Source of the DNA: Bretschneidera sinensis
Lineage: Eukaryota; Streptophyta; Magnoliopsida; Brassicales; Akaniaceae
NCBI GenBank assembly: GCA_023935145.1
Contig: CM043701.1
Coordinates: 70,262,317 to 70,326,316, forward strand
DNA length: 64,000 nt
Direction: 5' to 3'
In this document: positions 44,120-55,914 of the stretch, piece by piece
Layout of the letters: each line of letters starts with the position of its first letter
Numbering within the stretch: the first letter of the stretch is position 1
Program-made: the position numbers and the translations under genes
Notes under the pieces: generated by a model
Database searches by the model: none
The model's input: the letters and a program-made list of their open reading frames with translations, nothing else
What the model was told of the DNA's origin: nothing

Positions 44120-44137
44120 TGGTATCAGAGCATTAGG
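44120..44137 (+). promoter_or_regulatory. Primer binding site of element D (tRNA-iMet)
   Basis: TGGTATCAGAGCATTAGG lies 4 bp after the LTR end. The first 12 bases are the intact plant initiator-Met complement; compare the mutated site of B at 16588. Confidence 0.9.
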
Positions 44138-44169
44138 TTTTATGATTCTATAGACTGTATAAAAAGTAA

Positions 44170-45455
44170 GAAAATGAAATATTAAAAGAAATTATATCTT
44201 AGTACATAGTCTAAAGATCTTGCGTGGACATGGTAGACCTAGAATTAGAGTTGTTGACCAAAGAGGGTGTGGTAAGCCCCCAATTTTTAGATGAGATGAG
44301 ATTGAGATGGAGGTTGAGTCAGAGTCTGTGGTTCCTAGAATGGAACGTGTTGATAGTATAGCTGGTACTAGTCGGGGTGTGAGAAAATTTGGAGTTGGAA
44401 TAGACGAGTTAAGAGAAGCTTTTGCTCATGCTTTTAAGAGAGTGAATGTAGTAAATGATAGAGTTGATAGTCTATAGCATAAACTAGATGAATAGGCTAG
44501 AGTAGAGTCTGAGGTTATTGTAAATCCAATAAGGGTAGAAGTTCAAGAGAGGAAAGGTGAGTTCATGCACAAAATGTAGGGAGATTATTTTGTTAGATAT
44601 ATTAAGTTGAATGCTCCATCGTTTAGAGGATCTGTGAATCTTTTTGAGGTTGAGCTATGGGTGAAACATGTAGAGAGATTGTTTGGTGTTTTATCAGTGA
44701 CTAATAGGTAGAGGGTTGCCTTTGTTTCATTCAAATTAGAGGGAGAAATGCTAGAATAGTGGGAAGATGTTCTTCATAGGCTAAGTGCGGATGTTGATAG
44801 ACCCTTAACCTGAAGTAAGTTTAAGGAGGATTTTTTTTTTAATAATTTCCCATATACTTTCAGATCCCAACAGCAGAGAGATTTCATTTATTTGAGGCAA
44901 AATATGTTGACTGTGGCTTAGTATGATAGTAGATTTGTGGCCTTATCGAAGTTTGTACCATAAATGGTAGACATAGAGGAGAAGAAGTGTAAGAGGTTCA
45001 TAGATTAATTACATTTTGAGATTAGATTGAAACTATCTTACATGAGGCATATAAATTATGCTATGTTGGTGGATACAACACTTCAAATTGAGAAAAATGT
45101 GATGGAATTTAGGAGAAGGAAAGAGTGGTTGAAGATGCCTAGGCAGGAAGGTTTTAGAAGTGGTGGTAGTATAAGTGAACAGGGTGAGAGATCACCCCAA
45201 AGGAGTCATCCTTGTGAAAAAGGACCTATAATGTAGAGTCAAAGGCAAACTAGATCCATAACTTATGTAGCTCAAAGTAATGTTGGTGGGACCTTAGATT
45301 TGGGAGATAGTCTATTGGAGCTGGAAGTTATGGTAGAGGTAGGAATGTACCACCTAGGGGAGGTGGTAATGTGATATTTGATAAAGAGACTAGAACGTAT
45401 TATAGATGTAATCAGATAGGATATATATCCTAGAATTGACCTAATTTGAGGTAAT
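44170..45455 (+). pseudogene. Element D gag
   Basis: FVRYIKLNAPSFRGSVNLFE (44592-44650), WVKHVERLFGVLSVTN, FVSFKLEGEMLE and, later, YMRHINYAMLVDTTLQIEK match the B gag. TAG stops occur within it (for example 44577, 44709). A degenerate zinc knuckle region (YYRCNQIGYIS-like) lies near 45400. Confidence 0.8.
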
Positions 45456-46100
45456 TTGTATGTAGAAAGGGTGGATGTATCAGTGTTGGTTGATTCTGGT
45501 GCAACTCATTCTTTTGCAACCAGTGTGTTTGTGAAGTCTATTAATGCTTGTATTAGTCCTTTGATGTATAATCTTATTGTTGAGGCTCCTACTAGAGATA
45601 GAATTATGATTAGAACTATTTATCGAGGTTGTGAATCTGTATGGTTGATAGAGAGTTTGAAGTTGATTTATTTCTTTTAGATATGACAGATTTTGATTTG
45701 ATTTTGGGGATGAATTGGTTGTCTACATATCATGCTTGGGTAGATTGTTTGAGGAAGAATGTGGTGTTCAGGATACCTTGACAGGAGAAATTTAATTTTT
45801 AGGGAGAACGTAAAATATTTGCATATTGTCTTATTTCTACCATGACTACTGGTAGATGGTTAAAGAATGGTTGTGAGCAGTGTTTAGTGCATGTGGTGGA
45901 TTCTAGAAAAGATGCTAAGAATTTAGAATAAATCTTAGTAGTGAAAGATTTTCCTTATGTGTCCCTAAGGAGTTGTCTGGCTTGCCTCCCAATAAGGAGA
46001 TTGAGTTTACTATTGATGTGATTCTAGGTTCAACACCCATATTTATAGCATCTTATAGAATGACACTAGCTTAGTTAGGAAAGTTGAAAGTTTAGCTTCA
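45456..46100 (+). pseudogene. Element D protease
   Basis: VERVDVSVLVDSGATHSFAT keeps the DSGATHSF active site. SPLMYNLIVEAPTRDRIMIR follows, then a frame change. The region ends near LSGLPPNKEIEF-like sequence (about 45985). Confidence 0.85.
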
Positions 46101-46760
46101 AAAATTGTTAGACAAATAATTTATCTGACCGATTGTGTGGCCATGGGGAGCTCATGTGTTTTTTGTGAAGAAGAAAGGTGAAACTATGAGGTTGTGTATA
46201 AATTACAGACAGCTAAATAATATCACCATCAAGAACAAGTATCTTTTACCCAGAATAGATGATTTGTTTGAACAGTTGTACGGGATAAGGGTATTTTCTA
46301 AGATAGACATAAGATCAGGTTATCACCAGTTGAGGATAAAGGAGGGGGATATGCCTAAGATTGCTTTTAGGACATGTTATGACCATCATGAGTTTTTAGA
46401 GATGATATTTTGGTTGACTAATGCTCTGAAAATATTCATGGATTTGATAAGTAGAGTGTTCAAACCATTTCTTGATAAATTTTTGGTAGTATTCATTAAT
46501 AACATTTTGGTGTACCCTAAGAATAAGGAAGAGCATGTGAAACATTTAGAGATATTGTTGGAGATTTTGAGGAGAGATAGGTTATATGTTAAATTTTATA
46601 AATGTGAATTTTGACTGAATAAAGTATTGTTCTTGGGGCATGTAGTGACTGGAGATGATATAATAATTGATCCACAAGAGGTAGAAAGTAGTGTTACGTT
46701 GGGAATGTGACTGAAATTAGAAGTTCCTTAGGGTTGGCTGGTTATTATAAAAGATTCATT
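46100..46760 (+). pseudogene. Element D reverse transcriptase
   Basis: The open stretch 46135-46614 has [55 protein letters not shown] and [19 protein letters not shown]. The active-site box reads [10 protein letters not shown]: both catalytic aspartates of FIDD are Asn (46498-46503). The domain is otherwise well kept, but the enzyme must be dead. Confidence 0.9.
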
Positions 46761-47011
46761 CAAAAAAATTCTGTTAGAAGAGAAGTTGACTATTGGTTTT
46801 AGTGTTTCCTTCTAGTGTTAAATGATTTGTGGTGTATAGTGATATGTCACATCAAAGGTTGGGATGTGTGTTGATCCAACTTGGGAACGTAGTTGCCTAT
46901 GCTTCTAGATAGTTGAAAAAAAAAACCATGAGAGGAAATATCCTATCCATGATTTAGAATTAGTTGTCATAGTGTTTGCATTAAAGATTTGTAGACATTA
47001 TTTGTATGTAG
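46760..47011 (+). pseudogene. Element D RNase H, cut by element E
   Basis: VVYSDMSHQRLGCVLIQLGN and [20 protein letters not shown] are readable with frame changes. The reading ends at RHYLYVV at the E insertion point. Confidence 0.8.
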
Positions 47012-49248
47012 TGTAACGACCCATCCCGGGTTGGCCACCCTTAAGATAGTGTCCTCACGATTTGAAATCCCAGCACGACACATATATGCAACAATATGAA
47101 AGCGTACATCAACTGAATGTATATATATCTATATATCAATCCTCAACAGGTGAGTTACATTATTAAAATTTCAACTAAAATAATATATATAACATATGAT
47201 GCATGAATATTTACAAATATTTTTTTCTTTCCATTAGTCTGAGGATATAGACCACGTAGCTTACAGATAATGACTCAGTCTGAATCTTAGCTGACTAATC
47301 TATCTGTCCTGCTAACTACCTGAAATTATTTAACAATGAAGAGTGAGCTTCACAAGCTAAGTGAATTAAATTTACTCGATAATATACTTCCACTCACATC
47401 TTATAATTCAATCATTCAAATAATCTTCCCATATTCATTCATCTATTATCTCATATAAATCAATAATAACATCCTATTATAATTTCAATCATTTATCAAT
47501 CTCATCTTAAATTAATCATCAAACATATCAATTTTTATTTTTATATATTTAACCATCTTAAGAATATCAATTTAACATTATTATATACCTCGTTATGAGG
47601 TTCACAGCATATAATCAATCGATCAAATAAATTTTTTATCATATCATATTGTCATATTTCTTTCTCATCATATCTGTCTCTCCGTGAGACTCATTCGTCT
47701 ATCAATAAATTCACAATCAAGAATGATACTTTAGCATCTCAAGCAATAATAATCAACATTTAAAACAAACGCAATGCATGAATTTAAATTATCAAATCAT
47801 TTCATATTATAATTTGGGAACGTCTTCCCACATGTCGACATGTTTTAGCTTAGATCAGCTGCCTTCCTGGTTTTTTATTTTCATTTAGACCGGTTGCATT
47901 CCCAGTTCTTTTATTTTTAGCTAGACCAGCTGCATTCCCGGTTCTTTTATTTTTAGCTAGACCAACTGCCTTCTCGGTTCTTTTATTTTAATTTAGACTA
48001 ACTGTTTTCCCGGTTCTTTTATTTTCATTTAGACCGGCTACTTTCTCGATTCTTTTATTTTCATTTCGACCAACTGCCTTCTCGGTTCTTTTAATTCATG
48101 CATATGAACAACAATATGAAAATAGATAGACCGGCTGCCTTCCTGGTCTTTTATTTTATGCATATGAGCAATAATATGCAAACAAGCATACATTCAAGCA
48201 TTCAATTTAGCTATCTAGCTCTTTCTCAAAATTATTATTTTTATCATATTCATTAAATTATCTCCTCATATATTATATTAAATTATCAATCATAGCTTAT
48301 CAAGAATTTCATTTATCCTTTCATTATATATATTTCATGAACTCATTATTTCACTAATATTACTCCTCATATAATAAAATTTTAACATATCAATTATTCA
48401 TACAATATCAATCAACCAACTTTCATGTATCATCCAATCATTGTAGTTCAATAATTGATTCAAATATCATCACTTTATATTTCATATTTATTTCGATTAC
48501 TAAAAATAAATCTAACTCACCACGTAGCACTTAAAGCTACCTGTGGATCACCTCATTACCTTTCCTGCTCCTTTCAGTAATTTCACCCGATTGCTGATCA
48601 TTAACACCTGACATAATCTTAATATTAAAATTTATAATCTATTCTTCAATTCTCCTATAATTCATACCCTTTAAATTTCTATATCAAATTCTGAGTAATT
48701 TCATGTATGCATAATTTCAAAAATAAAATTCACATTATTATCTTTTATTTTTCTTAAAGCTTCCCTCGAATCTCTTTAAAATTCTCCCTCAAACTTCTTC
48801 AAAATTTCAATTTTTCAACCTTTCTTCGAGTTCCCAGGTGTTTAAAGAAAGAGAGTAATTTGAATTGAAGAAAGAAGAAAACCAAACAGGATTTGGTAAG
48901 AAATATAAACAAAACAAAACGAAAAAACTAAATTTACATATTAAAGTCAGCCCCCACCATTCTGCACATTTCTTTTTACCTTTACGTGGCTTACATGTAT
49001 CTTGCATGTATTCTGGGGACTGCACCTATACTTCTAGGTGTTTTTCCCTACTTCTTTTTTTCCTTCTTTGCAACCGTGCTACATGTGGATCCCTTTTCTT
49101 TTTTTCCTTGTGACATCAACATCCAGTTTTTTTTCAAAAAAAATTATTTTTATTCAATAATAAAATTTGCACGTATATATTATTTTAATTTCATGTAATA
49201 TCTATCAAATTACTTATTTACTCTTACTTTAAGAACACGAATATTATA
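47012..49248 (-). repeat. 3' LTR of element E (B family, inverted)
   Basis: On the minus strand it ends CGGGATGGGTCGTTACA (47012 side) and starts TATAATATTCG (49248 side), degraded from TGTAATACCCG. It carries a tandem block at about 47855-48150 of roughly 46-bp units built on CGGTTCTTTTATTTT and (C/T)TAGAC(C/T). The B-family TGATCCAC box lies near 48545. A purine-rich tract (minus AAGGTGGGTAGAAT, 49249-49262) adjoins it. Confidence 0.9.
47855..48150. repeat. Tandem repeat of about 46 bp inside the LTR of E
   Basis: Six or so units run TTCTTTTATTTT, (A/C)-TTTAGAC(C/T), (A/G)(A/G)CTG and CCTTC(C/T)CGG. The B and F LTRs have a repeat block at the corresponding place built of other, related words (CCGG-GGTCTA, ATATGCTGGAAATAAA). 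Confidence 0.8.
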
Positions 49249-49319
49249 ATTCTACCCACCTTATAAAAATTTTGTCCTCGAAATTTCCTTACCTAACTCA
49301 AGAAACAATTGTGAATAAG

Positions 49320-49906
49320 TTTCTTCATAGTTGCCTCACGCTCTCATGTAATCTCTTCAACATCTTTATTCTGCCACAGAAACTTGAACTAATGAAATTA
49401 CTTTAGTACACAAGACTTGTTCTTTTCTGTCTAAAATTCTCACTAGTACTTGTATAAAAGTCAAATCTTCCTGAATTTGTATAGCTTGGCTCGAAATATT
49501 ATGAGATTCATCATGTAAGCGCTTTTGCAAAAGCGAAACGTGAAATATGTTTTGTAACTGCTTCAACTTTGGAGGTAAATTCAGACTATTCATAACTAGC
49601 CCAACTTTCTCAATAACCTCATAAGGTTCCACATACCTCAGACTCGACTTTTCTTTCTTTTTGACCCTCAACACACTTTTATATGGAGATATTTTCAAAT
49701 GCACCCAATCACCTACTTGAAACTCAAAAGGTCTTCTTCTATTTTCAGCATAGCTATTCGATCTACTTTGTGCTGCTTCAAGGTTCTCTCTTATCAGTTT
49801 GATCAACTCAGTTGTAAACTTAAAAATTTATGGACCAAATATATTTCTCTCCCACTTCTTCCCAACATATAGGAGTTCTACACCTCCTACCATACAATGC
49901 CTCAAA
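49320..49906 (-). pseudogene. Element E integrase C-terminus and chromodomain
   Basis: Open stretch 49806-49366: FQVGDWVHLKISPYKSV, LRYVEPYEVIEKVGLV, LQNIFHVSLLQKRLHD and FIQVLVRILDRKEQVL. After a +1 shift it reads KFLWQNKDVEEIT and EREATMKK, which matches the Tekay/Del-type chromodomain (V.VLWRNH.VEEATWE.E..M). The TGG of ITW is TGA. EALYGRRCRTPICWEEVGER lies near 49900-49850. Confidence 0.85.
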
Positions 49907-49911
49907 CAGTA
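49907..49911. other. Target-site duplication of solo LTR F, left copy
   Basis: CAGTA here and CGGTA at 52006-52010. Removing F restores the integrase reading SSIG-VP(F)EALYGRR of E. Confidence 0.7.
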
Positions 49912-52005
49912 AGTAATACCCGTGTTCTTAAAGTAAAGGTAAAGAAGTAATTTGATAGATATTACATGGAAGCAAAATAATATATACATGAAAGATTTAT
50001 TATTGAATAAAATAATTCTTATGAAAAAAAATTGGACGTGTGGTGGTGTAGTTACAAAGAAAAAGAAAAAAAAAAGGTCCAGGTGTGGGAGGATAAAAAG
50101 AAAAAGAAAACTCGTGGACAAATGATACAAATTGCTGCATGTAAAACAACATGGCCTAAGAAACGGTGGGGGGGTGGGGGGGGGCGTTAATACATACATA
50201 AATATATATATACACTATTTACTTTATTTTAATTATTCTTACCAAATCTTGTTTGGTTTCCTTCTTTCTTTAATTCAAAATTCTCTCTTTCTTTAAACAC
50301 CTGGGGACTCAAATAAAAGTTGAAAGAGTAAAATTTTGAAGAAGTTTACGGGAGAATTTTAAAGAGAGTCGAGGAAAGATTTAAGAAAAACAAAAGGTAA
50401 TAATGTGAATTTTATTTTTTGAAATTTAGTATACATGAAATTTCTCGAAAATTGATGTGAAAATTTAAAGGGTATAAATTATGGAAGAACTGAAGAATAA
50501 ATTATAAATTTTTATATAAATATTATGTCAGGTGTTGACAATTAGCAATCGGGTGAAATTGCTGAAAGAAACAGGAAAGGCAATGAGGTGATCCACGGGT
50601 AGCTTTAAGTGTTATGTGGTGAGTTAGATTTACTTTTAGTAATCGAGATAAATATGAAATATACAGTGATGATATTTGAATTAATTATAAACCTATGATT
50701 TGATGATAAATGAAAGTTGGTTGATGGGTATGATAGGAATAATTGATATGTTAGATATTTATTATAGGAGAAGTAATATTATTGAAATAATGAGTTGATT
50801 AAATATATAATGAAGAGATAAATGAAATTATTGACAAGCTATGATTGATAATTTGATATGATATATGAGAAAAAACTAGATAGCTAAATTGAATGTATGC
50901 TTGTTTTATATTATTGTTCATATGCATATTTCATATCATTGTTCATATGCATATGCATGAAATAAAAGAACCGGGAAGGGGCTGGTTTAAATGAAAACTG
51001 CGACAGCCGGTATATGTTGGAAATAAATGAAAACGTTGATAGCTGGTATATGCTGGAAATAAAAGAACAGGGAGGGGGCCGGTCTAAATGAAAACTGTGA
51101 TAGCCGATATATGCTGGAAATAAATGAAAACTGTGACAGAGGGTAGATGCTAGAAATAAAAGAACTGAGAGGGGGGCGATCTAAATTAAAACATGTCGAC
51201 ATGTGGGAAGACGTTCCCAAGTAATAACAATATTTAAATTCATGCATCACATTGTTTTAAATATTAATTATTATTGCTTGAGGTGCTAAGGTACTATTCT
51301 TGACTGTGAATTTATTAATCGATAAATGAGTCTCACAGAGAGACAAATATGGTGAGAAAGAAATATGAAAGTTTGATATGATAAGAATTATCTGAGTGAT
51401 TGATTATATGCTGAAACCTCATAATGACGTAAATGATGATGTTGAATTGAAAATTTAGAGATGATTAAATATATGTTGAAAGATTGGTATGTTTTATGAG
51501 TAATTTAAAAAGATATTGTATAATGGGGGAATTATGAAACAGAGTAGTGATAACAGAATATTGTTAAGGAATATCATAAGATTATTAGAAGTAATTGAAT
51601 TATAAGATGTGATTGAAAGTATATAATCGAGTACTTCTAGTATATTTAATTCACTGAGATTGTGAAGCTCACTCCTCATTGTTAAATAATTTCAGATAAC
51701 AGACAGGACCGATAGATTGGTGAACTGAGATTCAGACGGAGTCATTATCTGTAAGTCACGTGGTCCACATCCTCAGACTAATGGAAAGAAAAAAAATATT
51801 TGTAAATATTCATGCATACTATGTTGTATATATTGTTCAGTTGAGATCTGAATGATGTAAGTCCCCTATTGAGGGTTGAGGATTTATGTATAGATATATA
51901 TAATTTTGGTTGATGTTTTTATATTATTGCATATATGTTTCGTGCTGGGATTTCAAAATGTGACAACACGTCTCAGGGGTGGCTAACTCGGGATGGGTTT
52001 TTACA
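49912..52005 (+). repeat. Solo LTR F of the B family
   Basis: It begins AGTAATACCCGTGTTC (TG changed to AG) and ends GGATGGGTTTTTACA. It lies in plus orientation within minus-strand E. Inside are a G-rich run (50168-50184), the TGTCAGGTGTTGACAATTAGC block (50525), the GAGGTGATCCACGGG box (50585) and four to five ATATG-TGGAAATAAA units (50997-51160). No internal region adjoins it, so the element was lost by LTR-LTR recombination. Confidence 0.9.
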
Positions 52006-52010
52006 CGGTA

Positions 52011-52650
52011 CAATTCCAATACTAGATTGATATTGATTATTATAAGCAAATTCAATCAATGGCAAGTAAGCATCCCAACTTACTGAGAAACTCATCCCAT
52101 TTGCTCTCAATGTATCTTCTAGTACTCTAATAATCTTTTATGTCTGCTCATCTGTTTGAGGATGAAAAGTTTTACTAAACAGCAACTAGATACCCATGGC
52201 TTTCTAAAAGCCTCTCCAAAACCAAGATGTAAGTCTAGCATCTTTTTTTGATATTATGCTCAATAGTGCTCCATAAAACTTCATGATCTCAACTACATAC
52301 AGTTCAGCCAACTTTCTAGGACTGCAATTAGTTTTAATTGGAAGAAATTGAAATGACTTAAAAAGTCTATCTACTATCACTCATATTGTATCGTGACCTC
52401 TCTGGGTATGGGAAAATCCAGAAACAAAATACATACTCATATTTTTCTATGGTCATTCAAGCACAGGAAGAGACTATAGTAAGCCTCCTGAATGTTTATT
52501 CTCTAACTTCACTTGCTGATAATCCAAACATCTAGAACTATTTTTAGCTACATCACTCTTCCATCCTAACCACTAGTAATTTTATCTCAATTCTCTATAC
52601 ATCTTATTGTTACTCGGGTGCACTGAATATATATCATCATGTACCTCTCT
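52011..52650 (-). pseudogene. Element E integrase core
   Basis: Minus readings: FHPQTDEQT and IIRVLEDTLRANGMSFS, WDAYLPLIEFAYNNQYQSSI and, further upstream (about 52350-52240), RKLAELYVVEIMKFYGA. The HPQTDGQ.E motif has G to E and a TAA/TAG interruption. Several shifts. Confidence 0.8.
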
Positions 52651-53585
52651 TAATATATCCTCATCTCAACATCATTGGGAACACAAATTATATGTACCAA
52701 TACCAACATGCCACCCTCTCTGATTATGAACTCAGTATGCTCTTCACTCAGTACTTCCTGCTTAATCTTTTCTATCTCTTTATCTCTACCTTGCATCTCT
52801 AACAAACATTCTACTATGGATGACTGTACAACCATGTTTGCTAACAATTATCCTCTATCACTAATATTCAACTTCATTCTTATCTCTCTTAAATCTATCA
52901 TTAATTTCACGTCATGACTCTCAATAGCTGTCAATCTTCCTATAGATTTTTTACTCAATGCAACTGTTACCACATTCGCCTTTCTTATATGATAGTAAAT
53001 TATCAAATCATAGTCACTAATCAACTCCATCTGCCACCTCTATCTCGAATTCAACTCTCTCTAGGTAGGTAAGTATGTTAAACTCTTATGATTAGTAAAT
53101 ATCTCATAAATGGCTCCATACTGATGATGTCTCCAAAATTTTAAAGCAAACACTATGACAGCTAACTCTAAGTCATGGGTAGGGTAATTTCTCTCATGAT
53201 TCCTCAATTGCCTAAAAGTAAATGCCATTACTTTCCCATGTTGCATCAATACACATCCTAACTCTTGATGGGATGTATCACTATACACCACAAATCTTTC
53301 ATCACCAGAAGGAAGCACCAATACTGGAGTTGTAGTCAATTTCTCCTTTGGTAATTGGAAACTTTTCTCACACTCCCCATACCACAAAAATCTCACCTCT
53401 TTCCTGGTCAATCTAGTCAACAGTACTGCAATAATAGAAAACTTTTGAATGAATCTTCTATAATAACCAGCTAACCCCAAGAAGATCCTAATCTCAGTCA
53501 CATTAGTTGGTCTCTCCCAACTCAACATTACCTCTACCTTTTGTGGATCAACTATTATACCATATCCAGATATTACATGCCCCAA
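52650..53585 (-). pseudogene. Element E RNase H and linker
   Basis: The open stretch 53585-53061 reads [76 protein letters not shown] and [12 protein letters not shown]. It then continues to 52848 with VALSKKSIGRLTAIES. It is one of the better kept segments. The ASRQL motif reads TFRQL. Confidence 0.85.
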
Positions 53586-53616
53586 GAAAGTTACTTCATT
53601 TAACTAAAACTCACAT

Positions 53617-54157
53617 TTAGAAAATTTTGCATACAATCTCTCTTCTTAGAATCTTCAACACAATCTCTAAATGTTTCACATGTTCTTCCTCATTTTTAGA
53701 ATATGCCAAAATGTCATCAATAAATATAACCACAAATTTGTCAAGAAATAGTTTAAACACCTTATTCATCAAATCCATGAGTGTTTCTAGAGTATTTGTC
53801 AACCCAAATGGCATCACAAGAAACTCATGGTGACTATAACGTGCCTTAAAAGCAGTCTTAGGCACATCTCCATCCTTTACCTCTAACTAATGATAACTTG
53901 ACCTCAGGTCTATCTTAGAAATCACTCTTGCTCTCTGTAACTGCTCAAATAAATCATATAGTCTGGGAAAAATATATTTGTTCTTAATGGTGATTTTATT
54001 CAGCTATTTGTGATCTATACACAACATCATCGTTCTATTTTTCTTCTTCACAAACAATACATGGGCTCCCCATGGTGACACACTTAGTCGAATAAATTGC
54101 TTATCTAACAACTTTTGAAGCTGAACTTTCAACTCTCTCAACTCAATGGGTGCCATT
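53617..54157 (-). pseudogene. Element E reverse transcriptase, cut by element G
   Basis: The open part (53865-53617) includes [19 protein letters not shown] and [20 protein letters not shown] with FIDD intact. Further upstream, [16 protein letters not shown] and [17 protein letters not shown] (54145-54050) read in other frames. The G insertion follows directly after MAPIEL. Confidence 0.85.
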
Positions 54158-54656
54158 TGACAACGCTCAAACTAACACGTGATTATTGTGTATAGCTGAG
54201 GTGTCGATCCCACAAGGAAAGCGAACTACAAGAGAAAGTGTAAACCTTAACACTAAACGATAAAGTGTAAGAAAATCTGAATTTTACGAATGAAATTATA
54301 TAAGAGAATTGTGAAAATATGATGAAGAATTCAATAAGAAAATAATAAGGTTCCAAGAATCCTTCATAAGTTCGCTGCCTTATTCCTGTCTTGACTAAAA
54401 TGTTTTATCTCAATTACTAGATTCACATCCCAAACAAGCAATTGGTATATATTCAATCGAAGCACATAAACATCCTAATGTAATTGCCATAAATCACTCT
54501 TTAATTCCAATTCAAACACACAAGATCTATCTTATAAATTACCAAGAAGCGACAATATATTTCAATAATAATACTGCAGTAATGGACAAACCTATAAGAT
54601 AGATCTACTGAAATCAATTGTATCTAAGAACTTTGAAATAAGAAAAGCTTGACTAG

Positions 54657-55914
54657 TATTGTGCAAGAATCTACCTAAATTAATAAGCAAATATTTGAAC
54701 AGTTTTACTTGCAAGTGCACAAGATCAACAGTAGTATAGTGTGCAAATGCAAGATAATCTCCACAGGGATTGGTGAATTTCACTTTAGAATCAGTTTCGC
54801 AATATAAAATGATAGAAATAAATATTGAGTTTGAATTTTATAATGATAGAAACATAGGGCTTTGATATTCACCACTAATCATACTTTCCCAATAAGTAAT
54901 GTGTCAATGCTCTAACCATACTATGAATACCTAATGTTGTCAACCTAAGGGCATGGTGCATACTCCTTAAGCTATTGATTTCCCTAAGCAATGAATCAGG
55001 CATGGTATATACTCTAACTCTTTTATTTCTTAAAGGATTTAGTATAGTGTATACTAAGTTGTTCTTAAAGAGAGCATAAGTTTTGAGAAAATCGACAAAC
55101 ACACAATACCTAGGGCATATTATATACTCCCGGTTTCCTATGTTGATTAACCCAAAAATCTAGTGTGGATTTCTTTTGTTACTGTTGTTAGACCCAGGAC
55201 TCGGTCATCTAAATTAATCTAATTAACTAATCCATACCACATGCATATGTTGATCAGGCAAACACATATGAGGAATTCAATAAAACAGACATTAATCAAT
55301 TAAAGCATCATAATACAGCTATTGCAAAAGGCAACAATACTCATATATGGAAAAGCATAGTTAGGGCTTCAATTGAGCCGTATTAGTAAGTTAGTTACAC
55401 ATGGTGGTGATGTTACACATCTTCATAATGTAAACTAAAGAGAAAAGAATAAACTCGAAAAATATTGTGGAGAAGAGACGTCAATTCATCTCCAAAGCTT
55501 AAAACTAAAAAGAAGAAAAAAAAGTGTTGTTTCTGTGTTTTACATGCCTATTTATAAGGTTTCAAGGACACCTCGAAACCCTAATTTCCAAAACAAGACC
55601 CGAACTATTCTTTCCAAAACTAGCTCTACTGTTTTACTACATGTGTGCGCTCGATCTCATGCTTTTGCGCTCGAGCGCAAATGTGCGCCTGAGTGCTTGT
55701 GCGCTCGATCACACTCTTCTCTGCTCGATCGCACTTGATTGCTTCCAGGTCTTCCCGATTTCTCCTTTGAGTTCCAAAATGCCATTTTTTCTCCAAGAAC
55801 CTATAAAAACATAGAAAACACAAAAAATGGAGTAAAATAGAATAAAATCCGTAAACAAAGAGCTTAACAAATGTAAACTAAGGGGCTTAAATATGAATAT
55901 TAAAGCACTTATCA
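54657..55914 (-). repeat. Solo LTR related to the TR-GAG element, inside the LTR of G
   Basis: On the minus strand it begins TGATAAGTGCTTTAATATTC and ends ACTTGCAC then a short tail and CACAATA. GTGCACTTGCAAGTAAAAC, CCTGTGGAGAT-ATCTTGCA, GGACCGAG-like and GATCGAGCGCA words match the LTRs at 19694 and 25596. Flanking ACTAG (54652-54656) and ATTAG (55915-55919) are the likely target duplication. Removing it rejoins G's LTR to the continuous reading seen in A (CATATAAGTCTAGTCATG). It is more diverged than the two TR-GAG LTRs. Confidence 0.85.
55645..55742 (-). repeat. GATCGAGCGCA motif cluster in the solo LTR
   Basis: On the minus strand there are at least four GATCGAGCGCA-type words in degenerate form (GTGCGATCGAGC, GTGATCGAGCGCAC, TTGCGCTCGAGCGCA, GAGATCGAGCGCAC). 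They are at the same U3 position as in the TR-GAG LTRs. Confidence 0.8.

Larger units (their letters stand above)
30434..47011 (+). mobile_element. Element D: B-family gypsy element, interrupted by C, truncated by E
   Basis: The 5' LTR starts at 30434, is split by element C, and resumes at 41765 to end at 44115. An intact iMet primer site, gag, protease, reverse transcriptase and the start of RNase H follow, up to 47011. There the inverted element E is inserted. The remaining D sequence should lie beyond the right window edge, past E, G and H. Without insertions the visible part of D is about 5.3 kb. Confidence 0.85.
47012..54157 (-). mobile_element. Element E: B-family chromovirus inserted antisense into D
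   Basis: It is in the minus orientation. The 3' LTR is at 47012-49248, chromodomain and integrase C-terminus at 49320-49906, solo LTR F inserted at 49912-52005, then integrase core, RNase H and reverse transcriptase up to 54157. There element G interrupts it. The 5' part (gag, protease, 5' LTR) should lie beyond G, outside the window. The reverse transcriptase active site FIDD is intact. Confidence 0.9.

Noticed and set aside
50160..50190. G-quadruplex in solo LTR F
   Set aside because: The G-run is a single uneven tract (GGTGGGGGGGTGGGGGGGG type) not seen in B, D or E. It is more likely simple-sequence drift.
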